Positions 27,077 through 36,009 of a stretch of DNA of 64,000 nucleotides are shown here, in pieces. The first letter of the stretch is position 1, and each line of letters begins with the position of its first letter. This DNA is from Methanococcus voltae (GTDB lineage: Archaea > AGJL01 > Methanococci > Methanococcales > Methanococcaceae), in contig NZ_JAGGMO010000001.1 in assembly GCF_017875395.1 (NCBI RefSeq), positions 310,001 to 374,000 on the forward strand, read 5' to 3'. The position numbers and the translations under genes are program-made. Under the pieces are notes generated by a model. That model was not told the DNA's origin. It searched no databases and saw only the letters and a program-made list of their open reading frames with translations.

Positions 27077-27841
27077 ATGCAAATGGTTCCAGGAGCATCA
27101 GGATACGATAGAGCAATCACAATATTCAGCCCAGAAGGTAGATTATACCAGGTTGAATACGCAAGAGAAGCAGTTAGAAGAGGTACTACCGCCGTAGGTA
27201 TTAGATGTAAAGATGGGGTAGTTTTAGCAGTCGATAGAAGAATTTCAAACAAATTAGTAGAAATATCATCAATCGAAAAAATATTCCAAGTTGATGACCA
27301 CATTGTTGCTGCTACGTCCGGATTAGTTGCAGATGCTAGAGTATTAATCGATAGAGCAAGAACAGAAGCCCAAATAAACAGAATCACATATGGTGAAAAA
27401 ATTACTGTTGAAGCTCTCTCCAAAAAAATCTGTGATATTAAACAAGCTTATACACAACACGGTGGAGCAAGACCATTTGGTTTAGCACTTTTAATTACGG
27501 GAATCGATAAGCATAGTGCTAGATTATTTGAAACAGACCCAAGCGGTGCTTTAATCGAATATAAAGCTTCTGCAATCGGTTCAGGAAGACATGTTGCAAT
27601 GGAACTTCTCGAAGAAAAATACAATGAAGATATCACTGTTAACGAAGGTATGGAATTAGCAATATACGTTTTAAACAAAATAAACCCTGAGTTAAATGCT
27701 GTTAGCGTAGATATGGCAATTGTAAAAGATAGTGAAAAATTAGTTGAGAAAAAATCAGTTGAAGAAATCGAAACAGTTATAGAATATGTTTCAAAAGTTA
27801 TTGAAGAAGAAAATAAAATTGAAGAAGGAAATGAAGAATAA
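27077..27841 (+). CDS. psmA: Proteasome alpha subunit
   Basis: Outer-ring subunit of the 20S proteasome, gating entry to the proteolytic chamber. The N-terminal gate and H0 helix are visible (YDRAITIFSPEGRLYQVEYAREAV), followed by the alpha-type sandwich (GTTAVGIRCKDGVVLAVDRR). The 254-residue length is standard. The acidic tail is rich in Glu. The ribosome binding site AAGGAGG is one of the strongest in the window. It is the first gene of the conserved archaeal superoperon that continues with SBDS, rpl37Ae and rpoP. Confidence 0.97.
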   Translation: MQMVPGASGYDRAITIFSPEGRLYQVEYAREAVRRGTTAVGIRCKDGVVLAVDRRISNKLVEISSIEKIFQVDDHIVAATSGLVADARVLIDRARTEAQINRITYGEKITVEALSKKICDIKQAYTQHGGARPFGLALLITGIDKHSARLFETDPSGALIEYKASAIGSGRHVAMELLEEKYNEDITVNEGMELAIYVLNKINPELNAVSVDMAIVKDSEKLVEKKSVEEIETVIEYVSKVIEEENKIEEGNEE

Positions 27842-28080
27842 ATAATAAATAATTAGTTTAGGTGCAAATCATATATTAAAGTATGAATTAACCAAAGAAA
27901 TACTATCAAAAGCTAAATTGTAGTTAAAACTAAAATTAATTACCCAATTATTTAATTAATTAAATAATTGGGTAATTATTTTTAATTTGACTATTTTAGA
28001 TTATTCATTTATTTTCATATTTCATATATTATTATTGTTTTGGTAAGGTATTAACACAAAATATATTAAAAAGGGGTATT

Positions 28081-28785
28081 ATGGCATCATTAGATAATGC
28101 GGTTATGGCTAGATTACAATCACACGGTGAAAAATTCGAAATATATGTTGACCCGTATTTAGCAGCCAAATTTAAAGAAAATAAATCATCTGTGGATATT
28201 TCTGAGATATTAGCATCAGAAAATATTTACAAGGATATTTCAAAAGGGGAAAAAGCTCCAGAAGAGCTATTAATGAAAGTATTTGAAACTTTAGATAGCA
28301 AAAAAATTGCTGAAAGGATCATACTTAAAGGACAAGTTCATTTAACATCAGAACAAAGAAAGGAAATGCAAGAGCAAAAAAAGAAGCAGGTTATATCCAT
28401 TATTGCTAGAAATACCATCAATCCACAAACAGATACCCCTCACCCGCCTAAAAGGATTGAAAATGCCATGAACGAGGCTAGAGTTACAGTTGATTTATAT
28501 AAGAGTGCCGAAGAACAGATCAACGATGTAATAAAAAAACTTAGATTAATTTTACCTATGAAATTTGAAAAAAGAGAGGTAGCAGTTAAACTTGGGGGAG
28601 AATACGCTGGTACAGTTTACCATTCTTTGTCAGAATATGGGACTATTAAAAAAGAAGAATGGCTTGGAGATGGGTCACTCGTATTTGTAATTGAAATTCC
28701 GAGTGGTATTGAAAATGAATTTTACATGTTTTTGAATAAAATAACAAAAGGATCTGTGCAAACTAGAGTCTTGAAAAGACTCTAA
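28081..28785 (+). CDS. SBDS/Sdo1 ribosome maturation protein
   Basis: Archaeal homologue of Shwachman-Bodian-Diamond protein, which in eukaryotes releases the anti-association factor (eIF6) from the large ribosomal subunit. The 234 residues show the N-terminal FYSH domain (NAVMARLQSHGEKFEIYVDP), the central helical domain (IIARNTINPQTDTPHPPKRIENAM) and the C-terminal ferredoxin-like domain. Position immediately after psmA is the conserved archaeal arrangement. In many archaea exosome genes follow; here a 612-bp gap follows instead. Confidence 0.95.
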   Translation: MASLDNAVMARLQSHGEKFEIYVDPYLAAKFKENKSSVDISEILASENIYKDISKGEKAPEELLMKVFETLDSKKIAERIILKGQVHLTSEQRKEMQEQKKKQVISIIARNTINPQTDTPHPPKRIENAMNEARVTVDLYKSAEEQINDVIKKLRLILPMKFEKREVAVKLGGEYAGTVYHSLSEYGTIKKEEWLGDGSLVFVIEIPSGIENEFYMFLNKITKGSVQTRVLKRL

Positions 28786-28840
28786 ATTCGATTTATGATT
28801 TATGAAATATACTAAATTTTTTATTTTTTTAGTAATTTTA

Positions 28841-28923
28841 TCTTATTATTATCTTATTATTATCTTATTATTATCTTATTATTATCTTATTATTATCTTA
28901 TTATTATCTTATTATTATCTTAT
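28841..28923. repeat. 11-bp tandem repeat, 7 copies
   Basis: TCTTATTATTA is repeated seven times exactly (28841-28917), with a partial eighth copy. It starts 55 bp after the SBDS stop codon. The tract is noncoding and T-rich on the coding strand, so it may end the psmA-SBDS transcript. Perfect copies suggest recent slippage expansion. Confidence 0.95.
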
Positions 28924-28955
28924 TTTTCTACTAATTTTTAGCCATAATATATAGG

Positions 28956-29032
28956 TTTATATATTAAAAAACAATACTAATTTTAGATATATCTCATAAT
29001 AGTTTCAGGGCAAATAACCCAAAATTATGAGA
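28956..29032 (+). ncRNA. Candidate small RNA or structured leader with own TATA box
   Basis: TTTATATA at 28956-28963 is followed about 30 bp later by a hairpin with a perfect 9-bp outer stem (TCTCATAAT at 28992-29000, ATTATGAGA at 29024-29032). It encloses an inner GGG/CCC stem (29008-29010, 29018-29020). TATA plus start spacing fits transcription beginning just before the hairpin. It could be a free small RNA or the distal leader of rpl37Ae mRNA. No known RNA family is recognised. Confidence 0.4.
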
Positions 29033-29397
29033 CGATACTTGGAATATTTTATACCATAGATAACTTTATATTGTAGTATGGGATATTCTATAAAGTAAAT
29101 ATATCGTGGATATGTGTAAAACTTAATTTAACATACAATATTAAAATGCACATCGAATTTGTATTTTTTAGAATTCAATGTGACTAATTATTGAATGAAA
29201 ATAATTTCATTCTAAAAGGATTATCGTTTAAATTTATAAAATTTAGAAATAAATCCAAAAGCGATGAAATAACCCATATTAATTAATATATGAATAAAAT
29301 AATGTTTATAAACAAAGTTAAATCGAAAACACATGAAATTACAATTTAAAGATAATAAATCGTAGTTTCAAATATTTTTAAATTATTAGGTGATAAC

Positions 29398-29688
29398 ATG
29401 GTAGAATACAGCCACACTAAAAAGGTTGGTTCAGCTGGTAGATTCGGACCAAGATACGGTAGAAAACTCAGAGTAAGATTAAGAAACGTAGAAATGAAAC
29501 AGAAAAAAGCATACAAATGTCCTGTATGTGGATTCCCTAAATTAAAAAGAGCAGGAACCTCAATTTGGGTATGTTCAAAATGTAATGCTAAATTAGCTGG
29601 TGGAGCTTACACCCCTGAAACAGGTTCAGGAAAAGCTGTTACAAAAGCTATCAGAAGAGTTATTGACAGCAAAAACAGACAAATTTAA
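29398..29688 (+). CDS. rpl37ae: Ribosomal protein L37Ae (eL43)
   Basis: 96-residue large-subunit protein with a C2-C2 zinc ribbon: Cys41, Cys44 (CPVC), Cys59 and Cys62 (CSKC). The N-terminus is basic and Gly/Arg-rich (GSAGRFGPRYGRKLRVR). GGTGATAAC precedes the ATG. It is followed by rpoP, the conserved order in archaea, though the 330-bp spacing here is long. Confidence 0.97.
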   Translation: MVEYSHTKKVGSAGRFGPRYGRKLRVRLRNVEMKQKKAYKCPVCGFPKLKRAGTSIWVCSKCNAKLAGGAYTPETGSGKAVTKAIRRVIDSKNRQI

Positions 29689-30018
29689 TTTATTAAATAT
29701 TCTTACTTATTTTATTTTAATTTTAGAGATTTAAAGATAATTAACCACTTTTAATAATTAGGTTATACTGATTATATGGATTATATATGAATTTATTTTA
29801 TGATTATTTTAGATTTTAATTGATTATGGGTATTATTGACCATATGACTGGATAATATGAATAATAGGATTGTATTGATATATTATTTATAAATGAATAA
29901 AAATATATAATTTAAGTTACTATGTATAAAACTCATAAGGTAAATTAAAATTAAAGATTATTGTAATTTATTTATTATTTCAAATTAAATATGGAAAATA
30001 TACGATTATGGTGATAAT
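29689..30018. other. AT-rich gap between rpl37ae and rpoP
   Basis: 330 bp with TATA-like strings near 29775 and 29885-29910, so rpoP may have its own promoter. Nothing else is visible. Confidence 0.45.
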
Positions 30019-30159
30019 ATGGTAGAATATAGATGCTCAAATTGCCAAAGAATAATAACTATCGATGATATAGGTTCAAAAGCTAAATGTCCTCACTGTA
30101 GTAACAGGGTATTGATAAAATTAAGACCTAAAATAGTTAAAAAAGTTCAGGCAAGATAA
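30019..30159 (+). CDS. rpoP: RNA polymerase subunit P (Rpo12)
   Basis: 46-residue zinc-ribbon subunit of archaeal RNA polymerase, homologous to eukaryotic Rpb12. The four Cys are Cys6, Cys9, Cys24 and Cys27, and the C-terminus is basic (RPKIVKKVQAR). Length and pattern match the family exactly. GTGAT sits just before the ATG. It is followed 25 bp later by the Brix gene, part of the same transcription unit. Confidence 0.96.
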   Translation: MVEYRCSNCQRIITIDDIGSKAKCPHCSNRVLIKLRPKIVKKVQAR

Positions 30160-30184
30160 TTAAAAGGTTAAGTAGGTTAATAAA

Positions 30185-30727
30185 ATGATAATAACCACAT
30201 CTAGAAAACCTTCACAAAGAACTCGTAGTTTAGCAAATGATTTGTCAAGAGTTTTTAATGTAAAAACTGTTAATCGAGGTAAAACTTCGGCTTCAGAATT
30301 ACTCGAAAAATACAAAAATCTAATGGTTATCGAAGAACTAAAAGGTAATCCAAATAAATTAAAGATATATGATGTTGAGAATAACAAGGTTTTTTCAGTA
30401 ATCATAGCGGCTAAATTACAAAGAGAGATAATCTCTGAAAAAATAGACATTCAAAATAGTATTGTTTATGATTTTGAAGACAATTGTGGAGAATTTAGAA
30501 AATTATTTACAAAATTTTTGTTTAACAACATAAAAAAGCCAATTTATGCTATTAATACCAATAAAAAAGATAACATAAATTATACGCTATTAAAATTCAA
30601 TAAAGGTTGTGAAGGAGTATACTTTTTAGATTTTTACGATGTTAATGAATCCACAACTACACATATGGGACCTAAATTAAAAATTACAGGTCATAAAATC
30701 TTTGATATTTTTGAAGATGAAGAATAA
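30185..30727 (+). CDS. Brix-domain ribosome biogenesis protein
   Basis: 180-residue single Brix/Imp4-like domain, opening with the typical IITTSRKPSQRTRSLANDLSRVF. Brix proteins bind pre-rRNA during subunit assembly; the archaeal target is not established. The gene lies between rpoP (25 bp upstream) and pcc1, as in other archaea. The ribosome binding site is weak, which fits translational coupling. Confidence 0.9.
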   Translation: MIITTSRKPSQRTRSLANDLSRVFNVKTVNRGKTSASELLEKYKNLMVIEELKGNPNKLKIYDVENNKVFSVIIAAKLQREIISEKIDIQNSIVYDFEDNCGEFRKLFTKFLFNNIKKPIYAINTNKKDNINYTLLKFNKGCEGVYFLDFYDVNESTTTHMGPKLKITGHKIFDIFEDEE

Positions 30728-30746
30728 ATTTATTATTCGTGAAATA

Positions 30747-31010
30747 ATGGAAAAAAATAACGAAAATCCATATTTTGAACTTGAATTAAAGTTTGAAGAT
30801 GATGAAATGGCTAAAACTATTTACAATAGCATATATGTTGAGCATTGTGATAGTCAAATTCGTTCAAAATGTGATATGAGCATTGTGGACAATGTCATAA
30901 AAATATGCGGAAGTGCTGAAGAGGTAAGTATATTAAAAGCTTCAGTTTATTCTTATATCCGATGGATAAAAACCGCTGAAAATATATACGAAATTATAAA
31001 TAAAAGATAA
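30747..31010 (+). CDS. pcc1: KEOPS complex subunit Pcc1
   Basis: 87-residue small alpha/beta protein of the Pcc1/CTAG family. It dimerises within KEOPS, the complex that makes N6-threonylcarbamoyladenosine on tRNA. Typical features are FEDDEMAKTIYNSIYVEH, RSKCDMSI and LKASVYSYIRWI. The ATG at 30747 is chosen because GTGA (30739-30742) precedes it. In-frame starts from 30702 would overlap the Brix gene by 26 bp. It sits between Brix and prefoldin beta, a conserved archaeal order. Confidence 0.85.
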   Translation: MEKNNENPYFELELKFEDDEMAKTIYNSIYVEHCDSQIRSKCDMSIVDNVIKICGSAEEVSILKASVYSYIRWIKTAENIYEIINKR

Positions 31011-31070
31011 TATTAAAGTTTGAATAATATACTTTAGAATATACTAAACAGATTAAAGAGGATTGATAAT

Positions 31071-31412
31071 ATGGATATTCCTGCAGATGTTCAAAACCAA
31101 ATTGCACAATTTCAACAATTGCAACAACAATTGCAAATGATTATGATGCAAAAACAACAATTCGAAACACAAATGAAAGAATTTGAAAAAGCAATTGAAG
31201 AAATGGCAAAATCAGAATCTGACGAAGTTTTCAAAATGGCTGGCGGAATCTTAATTAAAAGAAACAAAGATGAAGTTAAAATTGAATTAGAAGAAAAATT
31301 GGAAACTTTAGGCATTAGAGTTGCTACATTCGCTAAGCAAGAAGAAAAAATGCAAAAAAGATACGAAGAACTCCAAGAAACATTACAAAGAGCTCTTGAA
31401 AATACTCAATAA
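31071..31412 (+). CDS. pfdB: Prefoldin beta subunit
   Basis: 113-residue coiled-coil chaperone subunit that forms the jellyfish-like hexamer with prefoldin alpha and passes unfolded chains to the thermosome. The N-terminal helix is Gln-rich ([17 protein letters not shown]). The central beta hairpin is [16 protein letters not shown], and the C-terminal helix is again a coiled coil. GAGGATTGAT precedes the ATG. Same operon as pcc1, 60 bp apart. Confidence 0.95.
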   Translation: MDIPADVQNQIAQFQQLQQQLQMIMMQKQQFETQMKEFEKAIEEMAKSESDEVFKMAGGILIKRNKDEVKIELEEKLETLGIRVATFAKQEEKMQKRYEELQETLQRALENTQ

Positions 31413-31643
31413 TTCAATATCTTAATAATTCAATAAATACGGTAAGAACATACAATTATAGTTCTTATCCTTATTATTTTACTATCATTTTTTAATTAAA
31501 TGATGATAATTACTCAAATATTTAACTCTATTTTACAAACATTTAACAATGTTAATTACATATTAATACATTATTACTTTACAATTGGATATGTATTAAG
31601 GAAAATTAAATTTATAAAATTTAAAAGAAAAGACGATGATTTT

Positions 31644-32720
31644 ATGAATAATAAATACAATATAGAAAAATTAAAGGAAATTCTAAAATCCGACGAAATT
31701 TTATTTTTATGTCATCATAATGCAGACCCTGATGCAATAGGTGCATGTATAGGCCTTAGATTTTTAGCAGAGCATTTAAACAAACCTAAAAAATCAAAGC
31801 AGAATGTTGACGTGGACGATAAAACTAACGATGAAAAAAGCCAAAGTATGGGAAAATACAAAATTTCAGCAAATTCAATTAGCAAGATATCACGCAACAT
31901 ACTTGAAGAATTGCCATCTTTGAATTACGATATTGAAATTTTAGAATATCCCAATATTCCTAAAAAGGTTTTTTTAGTAGATACATCTTCAATTAACCAA
32001 ATAACCGTTAATGAAGAAAAATTATATGGATCATTTCTTACTATGGTGGACCATCACAAAAAAACGGAATTATCTGACAAATGCGATTTTTTAATAGTTA
32101 ATGAAGAATCTACATCTACTTGTGAAATGGTTACGCGAATACTTAAGGATATTAATTTATTTCCCCCAAAAAGTGTTAGAACCGCATTACTTTGTGGTAT
32201 AGCATACGATACAAAACATTTGAAACTTGCTAGTGAAGAAACCTTTAAAATGATTACATGGTTGATTAAAGATTTAAATTTTCAGAGAATACTCTATCTT
32301 TTAAGCCAAGAAAGTGAAAAAGGGAAACGAATTGCACACTTGAAAGCATGCAGTAGAATGCAGATTGAAGAAATAAACGGCTTAATAGTCACCATATCAA
32401 ATGCAAGTTCTTATGAAGCATCCTGTGCAAAAACTGCGGTTAGTATTGGTGCAGATTTAGCCTTAGTTACTGCAGTTCGAAAGAGAGATAGGCAAATAAG
32501 AATAAGCTCACGTTGTAGGAAATCGGTTTCTAAAAAACTCCATATGGGCGAACTAATGGAAGAAGTAGCTCACAAAATACATGGTCAAGGTGGAGGACAT
32601 GCAGAAGCTGCAGGTTTAAACGCCAATTGGGATAAAACTACTTCAAAAGATGAAGCAGTTTCCAAAATAATTAAAATTTGTTTAGATACGATTAAGGAAA
32701 AATTAAACTCTAATAGCTAA
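31644..32720 (+). CDS. DHH-family phosphoesterase
   Basis: Predicted metal-dependent phosphoesterase of the DHH/DHHA1 superfamily (RecJ/NrnA relatives), 358 residues. The metal motifs are HHNADPD (24-30), DTS (113-115) and the DHH signature (136-138). The C-terminal DHHA1 motif GQGGGHAEAAG is at ~314-324. The substrate is unknown; short RNA or cyclic dinucleotide hydrolysis is typical of relatives. The ATG at 31644 is chosen over the frame's first ATG at 31500. It follows a GATGAT-like site, and the extra 48 residues are hydrophobic and unlike the family. It is at the end of the superoperon, as in other methanogens. Confidence 0.82.
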   Translation: MNNKYNIEKLKEILKSDEILFLCHHNADPDAIGACIGLRFLAEHLNKPKKSKQNVDVDDKTNDEKSQSMGKYKISANSISKISRNILEELPSLNYDIEILEYPNIPKKVFLVDTSSINQITVNEEKLYGSFLTMVDHHKKTELSDKCDFLIVNEESTSTCEMVTRILKDINLFPPKSVRTALLCGIAYDTKHLKLASEETFKMITWLIKDLNFQRILYLLSQESEKGKRIAHLKACSRMQIEEINGLIVTISNASSYEASCAKTAVSIGADLALVTAVRKRDRQIRISSRCRKSVSKKLHMGELMEEVAHKIHGQGGGHAEAAGLNANWDKTTSKDEAVSKIIKICLDTIKEKLNSNS

Positions 32721-32780
32721 TCATAGAATTATTAAAATTATAATATAATATAATATACTAAAAATAAATATGGTGTGTTT

Positions 32781-33155
32781 ATGGATAATTTAAATGAAAA
32801 AAGATTGGAACAAGATGAGATATTCGATAGTTACTTTAAAAATTTAACTGAAAAAGAAAGAGCAGTATTTGAAGGCGGTATTTCCATGGGTGCGTTATTC
32901 CATCAGTTTGTAGGAACTCCCATAAGCATGAATTCAAAAGGGTGTTTAGAAGAGGCCATAAAAAGCGCTATGGAAAACCAACCCTTCATAAAAAAGGCTC
33001 TTATAAATATTAACTTAGAAATTGCAGAAAATGATTACGTATCACTAACTGGTGAAATGTTAGATGTCACATTAATTGTAGGACAAGAAAAAGAATACAA
33101 AATAAGATTAAATTACATACCTGAATTGAATTATCCGTTGATGTATGTTGAAGAT
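32781..33155 (+). CDS. mptD: Dihydroneopterin aldolase MptD (DUF381)
   Basis: Archaeal dihydroneopterin aldolase, a step in methanopterin synthesis, unrelated to bacterial FolB. I recognise the family by FEGGISMGALFHQFVGTP (residues ~30-47). The 125 residues start at the ATG at 32781, which follows GGTGTG; a GTG at 32775 is part of that site. The stop codon occupies 33156-33158. The presumed preceding enzyme of the pathway, an MptB-like HD hydrolase, is encoded at 43277-44161. Confidence 0.8.
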
Positions 33156-33334
33156 TAAATTTAACATTCTTTTTAATCAAATTACAATTACTTTTTTTAC
33201 TTTTTTTACTTTTTCTTTTTTATACTATTTTAAAAACAATTTAAAATTTAATTTAAAACTATTAATATCGAATCTAAAATTAAGTAAATAAAAAGAATTA
33301 AAAAATAAAAAAATAAAAAATAAACTATATTAGA

Positions 33335-35137
33335 TTATAGGTAGGAAGATACGGTAATTCCATAACCCCAATTTGAATTATTTAAACCTGTTAACATATC
33401 TACTATCGAAGGACTTGTCGGGTTTTCTACAAATACGGCATTTGAACCGCCTATTTCATATTTATCTGAAGAAGTAGGTGGTGAAATATAAATTAAATTA
33501 TTTCCTAAGGTACTTCCTGAAACGTACGGATCCAATTGTGCATACTTTCTTACTCTAAAGTTATCATAGTAAAGCTCAGGATTATTTAAGTTATCACCAT
33601 TTGAACTTCCTAGTATGAAATAAGAATCTCTAGGTCTATAAGTCCCATATTGTGCATAATTATGATATATTTTATTATTATAGTGGATATAATCATCCAA
33701 TGTAGCCACTTGTATCCTAGTATCGCCTGTAACGTGGTTCATCATCACTTTAAGTCGATACCAGGTGTCCTCAGAAGGACTATATCCTGAATCAACACCT
33801 ATCCATTCTTTATCATTTTGTAAAATATAACTATCTGCAATATAACTATAGTAATACTCTTCGTAGTATTCTCCGAGCATTAAATAATTCTCATTTAATG
33901 GAATATCCCCATAGAAATTGTTAGTGGTAAAGTAGTATATATAATCACGAGAGCCACCCAATTCAGCAGTATAATACCCTAATTCATAAATACCATTGTA
34001 ATCCCCGTAAAAACCCATTAATAATTGAGGGGATGAGTAACCATCCTCTTTACCTTTTAAATCCACTTCTGCAATATATGGTTCTCCCCATATTGGGTGG
34101 TATATATCATCTCCGACAACTGAACTTAGTGGGTCATAAGTAATCATTCGCGGAGGCTGGTAATCTGCAAGTGAATAAGTCATATTGCTATTATATAATG
34201 GATTGGAAAATGGACTCGTGCTTGTATCATAATCCCACTCATTATTATCTTCAAATATATATTTCTTAAATATTGTATCGTTACTATTCTCAAAATCATC
34301 AAACATGGTGAATACTTTCTTACCATCTGATATTCCCGTACCATCATAATGGATATCCACCTGCTGAACAGAATTAGCGCTTAAATTCATTTTTAACCAT
34401 AAAAATGCCTTAGGTCTTAGTGATGATGAATTCCAGTATTCGACCCAGTAATTTAATTTTGCACCATTATGGTAAAAGTCTAATCCTTCACCATTGTTAT
34501 TCCTATCAAAATTATAATTTGAGTTATTTAATATAATAAATACTGGGAAATTCTCTAAATCTTGAGCATTCGGATTTTTAATATATAAAGAGTCTTTTTT
34601 ATCACTCATTACATAATGATAAGCACTGATTATTGTTTTAACAGTTACGTTTTTTGAATCCTCGTAAGATTTACTTCTCAAAGCCCCAGATTTTGACAAA
34701 TTATAATCTAAAGTATATTGCAAATTGAATGTAAATCCATTTACCATTGAAATATTTGTTATTTCAAAATTGTAATCCAAATCATAACCTGAATTCTTAT
34801 AAGTAGTTTTGACGGCCTCTAAATTATTATGAACCTCAGTTTCCATATGATTATCCAGATAAGTTAACACACTATCAGTATTATCAAAAAATGGGTCATC
34901 ACTACCCGAATTATGACTATTTATAACCTGGAATTCTGCATCATTTAGAACTTTGTTAAAAACTTTGGGTATAGAATTAGAAACCATTATTTCTAAAGAA
35001 TCCGCTTTCAAACCCAATGTATTAGCACTAGCTTCCTCTAAAGCACTATTCTTATACGTATCTAGCATTGTAAAAGAAATAACGCCGAATAGCATTATCA
35101 AAAGTACTAGAGTTGTTGTAGAGTGGGAAAGATACAT
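33335..35137 (-). CDS. DUF2341-type secreted/membrane-anchored protein of pilus locus
   Basis: 600 residues. One N-terminal membrane helix (about residues 8-25) is followed by a large extracellular part. Residues ~185-280 look like DUF2341 (hydrophilic NYNFDRNNNGEGLDFYHNG..., then FLWLKMNLSANSVQQVDIHYDG). Next comes a Tyr/Asn/Asp-rich beta-sandwich region resembling concanavalin-like domains. Such domains suggest surface adhesion. It is the last gene of the 33.3-42.4 kb one-strand locus that ends in EppA-type peptidase, so a pilus-associated surface protein is likely. GTGAT precedes the ATG. An interrupted TTA repeat lies 37 bp upstream of the start. Confidence 0.6.
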   Translation of the reverse strand: MYLSHSTTTLVLLIMLFGVISFTMLDTYKNSALEEASANTLGLKADSLEIMVSNSIPKVFNKVLNDAEFQVINSHNSGSDDPFFDNTDSVLTYLDNHMETEVHNNLEAVKTTYKNSGYDLDYNFEITNISMVNGFTFNLQYTLDYNLSKSGALRSKSYEDSKNVTVKTIISAYHYVMSDKKDSLYIKNPNAQDLENFPVFIILNNSNYNFDRNNNGEGLDFYHNGAKLNYWVEYWNSSSLRPKAFLWLKMNLSANSVQQVDIHYDGTGISDGKKVFTMFDDFENSNDTIFKKYIFEDNNEWDYDTSTSPFSNPLYNSNMTYSLADYQPPRMITYDPLSSVVGDDIYHPIWGEPYIAEVDLKGKEDGYSSPQLLMGFYGDYNGIYELGYYTAELGGSRDYIYYFTTNNFYGDIPLNENYLMLGEYYEEYYYSYIADSYILQNDKEWIGVDSGYSPSEDTWYRLKVMMNHVTGDTRIQVATLDDYIHYNNKIYHNYAQYGTYRPRDSYFILGSSNGDNLNNPELYYDNFRVRKYAQLDPYVSGSTLGNNLIYISPPTSSDKYEIGGSNAVFVENPTSPSIVDMLTGLNNSNWGYGITVSSYL

Positions 35138-35173
35138 AATATCACAACATTATCTTCTTATATTCATGTTCTT

Positions 35174-35202
35174 TTATTATTATTACTATTATTACTATTA
35201 TT
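35174..35202. repeat. Interrupted trinucleotide repeat upstream of DUF2341 gene
   Basis: TTA units in the order 4xTTA, CTA, 2xTTA, CTA, TTA lie 37-65 bp upstream of the DUF2341 start codon (minus-strand gene). The tract is in leader or promoter DNA. Length change by slippage would alter spacing there. Confidence 0.8.
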
Positions 35203-35363
35203 CTTCGTAATTTTTTTAATAACTCTCATATCATAAATTATAGCTTATTAATTATAGCTTACAAATTAAAGGTAAATATGAATATACTAACTATAAAATT
35301 AAAATTAAAATTAACAAATAAACATATTAAATGTTTTTATCAATTATTTAAGTGGTTGATTAA

Positions 35364-35903
35364 TTATTTGGAATATAGTGTTAAGGATGCATTTACCGGC
35401 AATCCTGATTTATGATAATACAATACTTTTTTACGATCTGCAGATATGGAATCAGACGCTCTAAAAGCCGTATCTTCATCAGAAAATGGACCCATTGTAT
35501 TTATATTTTTAGAACCAAACTGGGTGTTCCAATATATTACATACCAACCGCTTGAACGGTTCATTTGAACAACTGTGTGGACTATTGCAAAATTTTCGTT
35601 TACCGTGCCTTTCGAGTAACTATAATTGCCAACCACCAAGTTATAATCACCATAATTTATCCGGCTATCCAGGTACGAATCAATTATTGACGATTCAATA
35701 TCTGTATTAAGCAACACTATCACATTTTCCAAAGTACCTTCAGATAATAATGATTCCATAGCAGATATTGCCTTATTATTTAAAACATTGAATTCTACTG
35801 CTTCAGTGTACCCTTCTGTATCTTCAAATACTGCAACAGTGTAAATAGACGTCCCTACAATTAAAATTAAAATTGCAAAAAGAACATCATAGTCAAATAT
35901 CAT
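35364..35903 (-). CDS. Pilus-locus protein with N-terminal membrane helix
   Basis: 179 residues, not recognised as a named family. A hydrophobic helix begins almost at the N-terminus (residues 8-27, VLFAILILIVGTSIYTVAVF), with no positively charged leader and no clear Gly cleavage site. It is thus a pilin-like but non-processed or bitopic protein. The remainder is a polar extracellular-type domain. GGTGAT precedes the ATG at 35903. It lies in a tight same-strand series of similarly built proteins, implying a shared surface structure. Confidence 0.55.
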   Translation of the reverse strand: MIFDYDVLFAILILIVGTSIYTVAVFEDTEGYTEAVEFNVLNNKAISAMESLLSEGTLENVIVLLNTDIESSIIDSYLDSRINYGDYNLVVGNYSYSKGTVNENFAIVHTVVQMNRSSGWYVIYWNTQFGSKNINTMGPFSDEDTAFRASDSISADRKKVLYYHKSGLPVNASLTLYSK

Positions 35904-36009
35904 ACTTAAATCACCGATAGTATCTTTATTACCTTTTTAATACCATATTTGGTTATTTGTTATAAGTAATATAATTTTATAAATTATATATGGATATGAT
36001 TTAATCAAA

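Larger units (their letters stand above)
28786..29397. other. 612-bp gap at the expected site of exosome genes
   Basis: In other archaeal superoperons rrp4, rrp41 and rrp42 lie between SBDS and rpl37Ae. Here there is no coding sequence. The stretch holds an 11-bp tandem repeat (28841-28923), a consensus TATA TTTATATA (28956-28963), a 9-bp hairpin (28992-29032), a second hairpin (29149-29182, one mismatch), a third (29193-29212) and another TATA-like TTTATAAA near 29304. A separate promoter for rpl37Ae and possibly a small RNA are likely. Confidence 0.7.

Noticed and set aside
28841-28923. CRISPR-like array
   Set aside because: The repeats are contiguous with no spacers and only 11 bp long. 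No CRISPR array or cas gene was found anywhere in the window.
31500-31643. N-terminal membrane extension of the DHH phosphoesterase
   Set aside because: The family starts near the ATG at 31644, which has a GATGAT-like site. The extra 48 residues look like translated AT-rich noncoding DNA.
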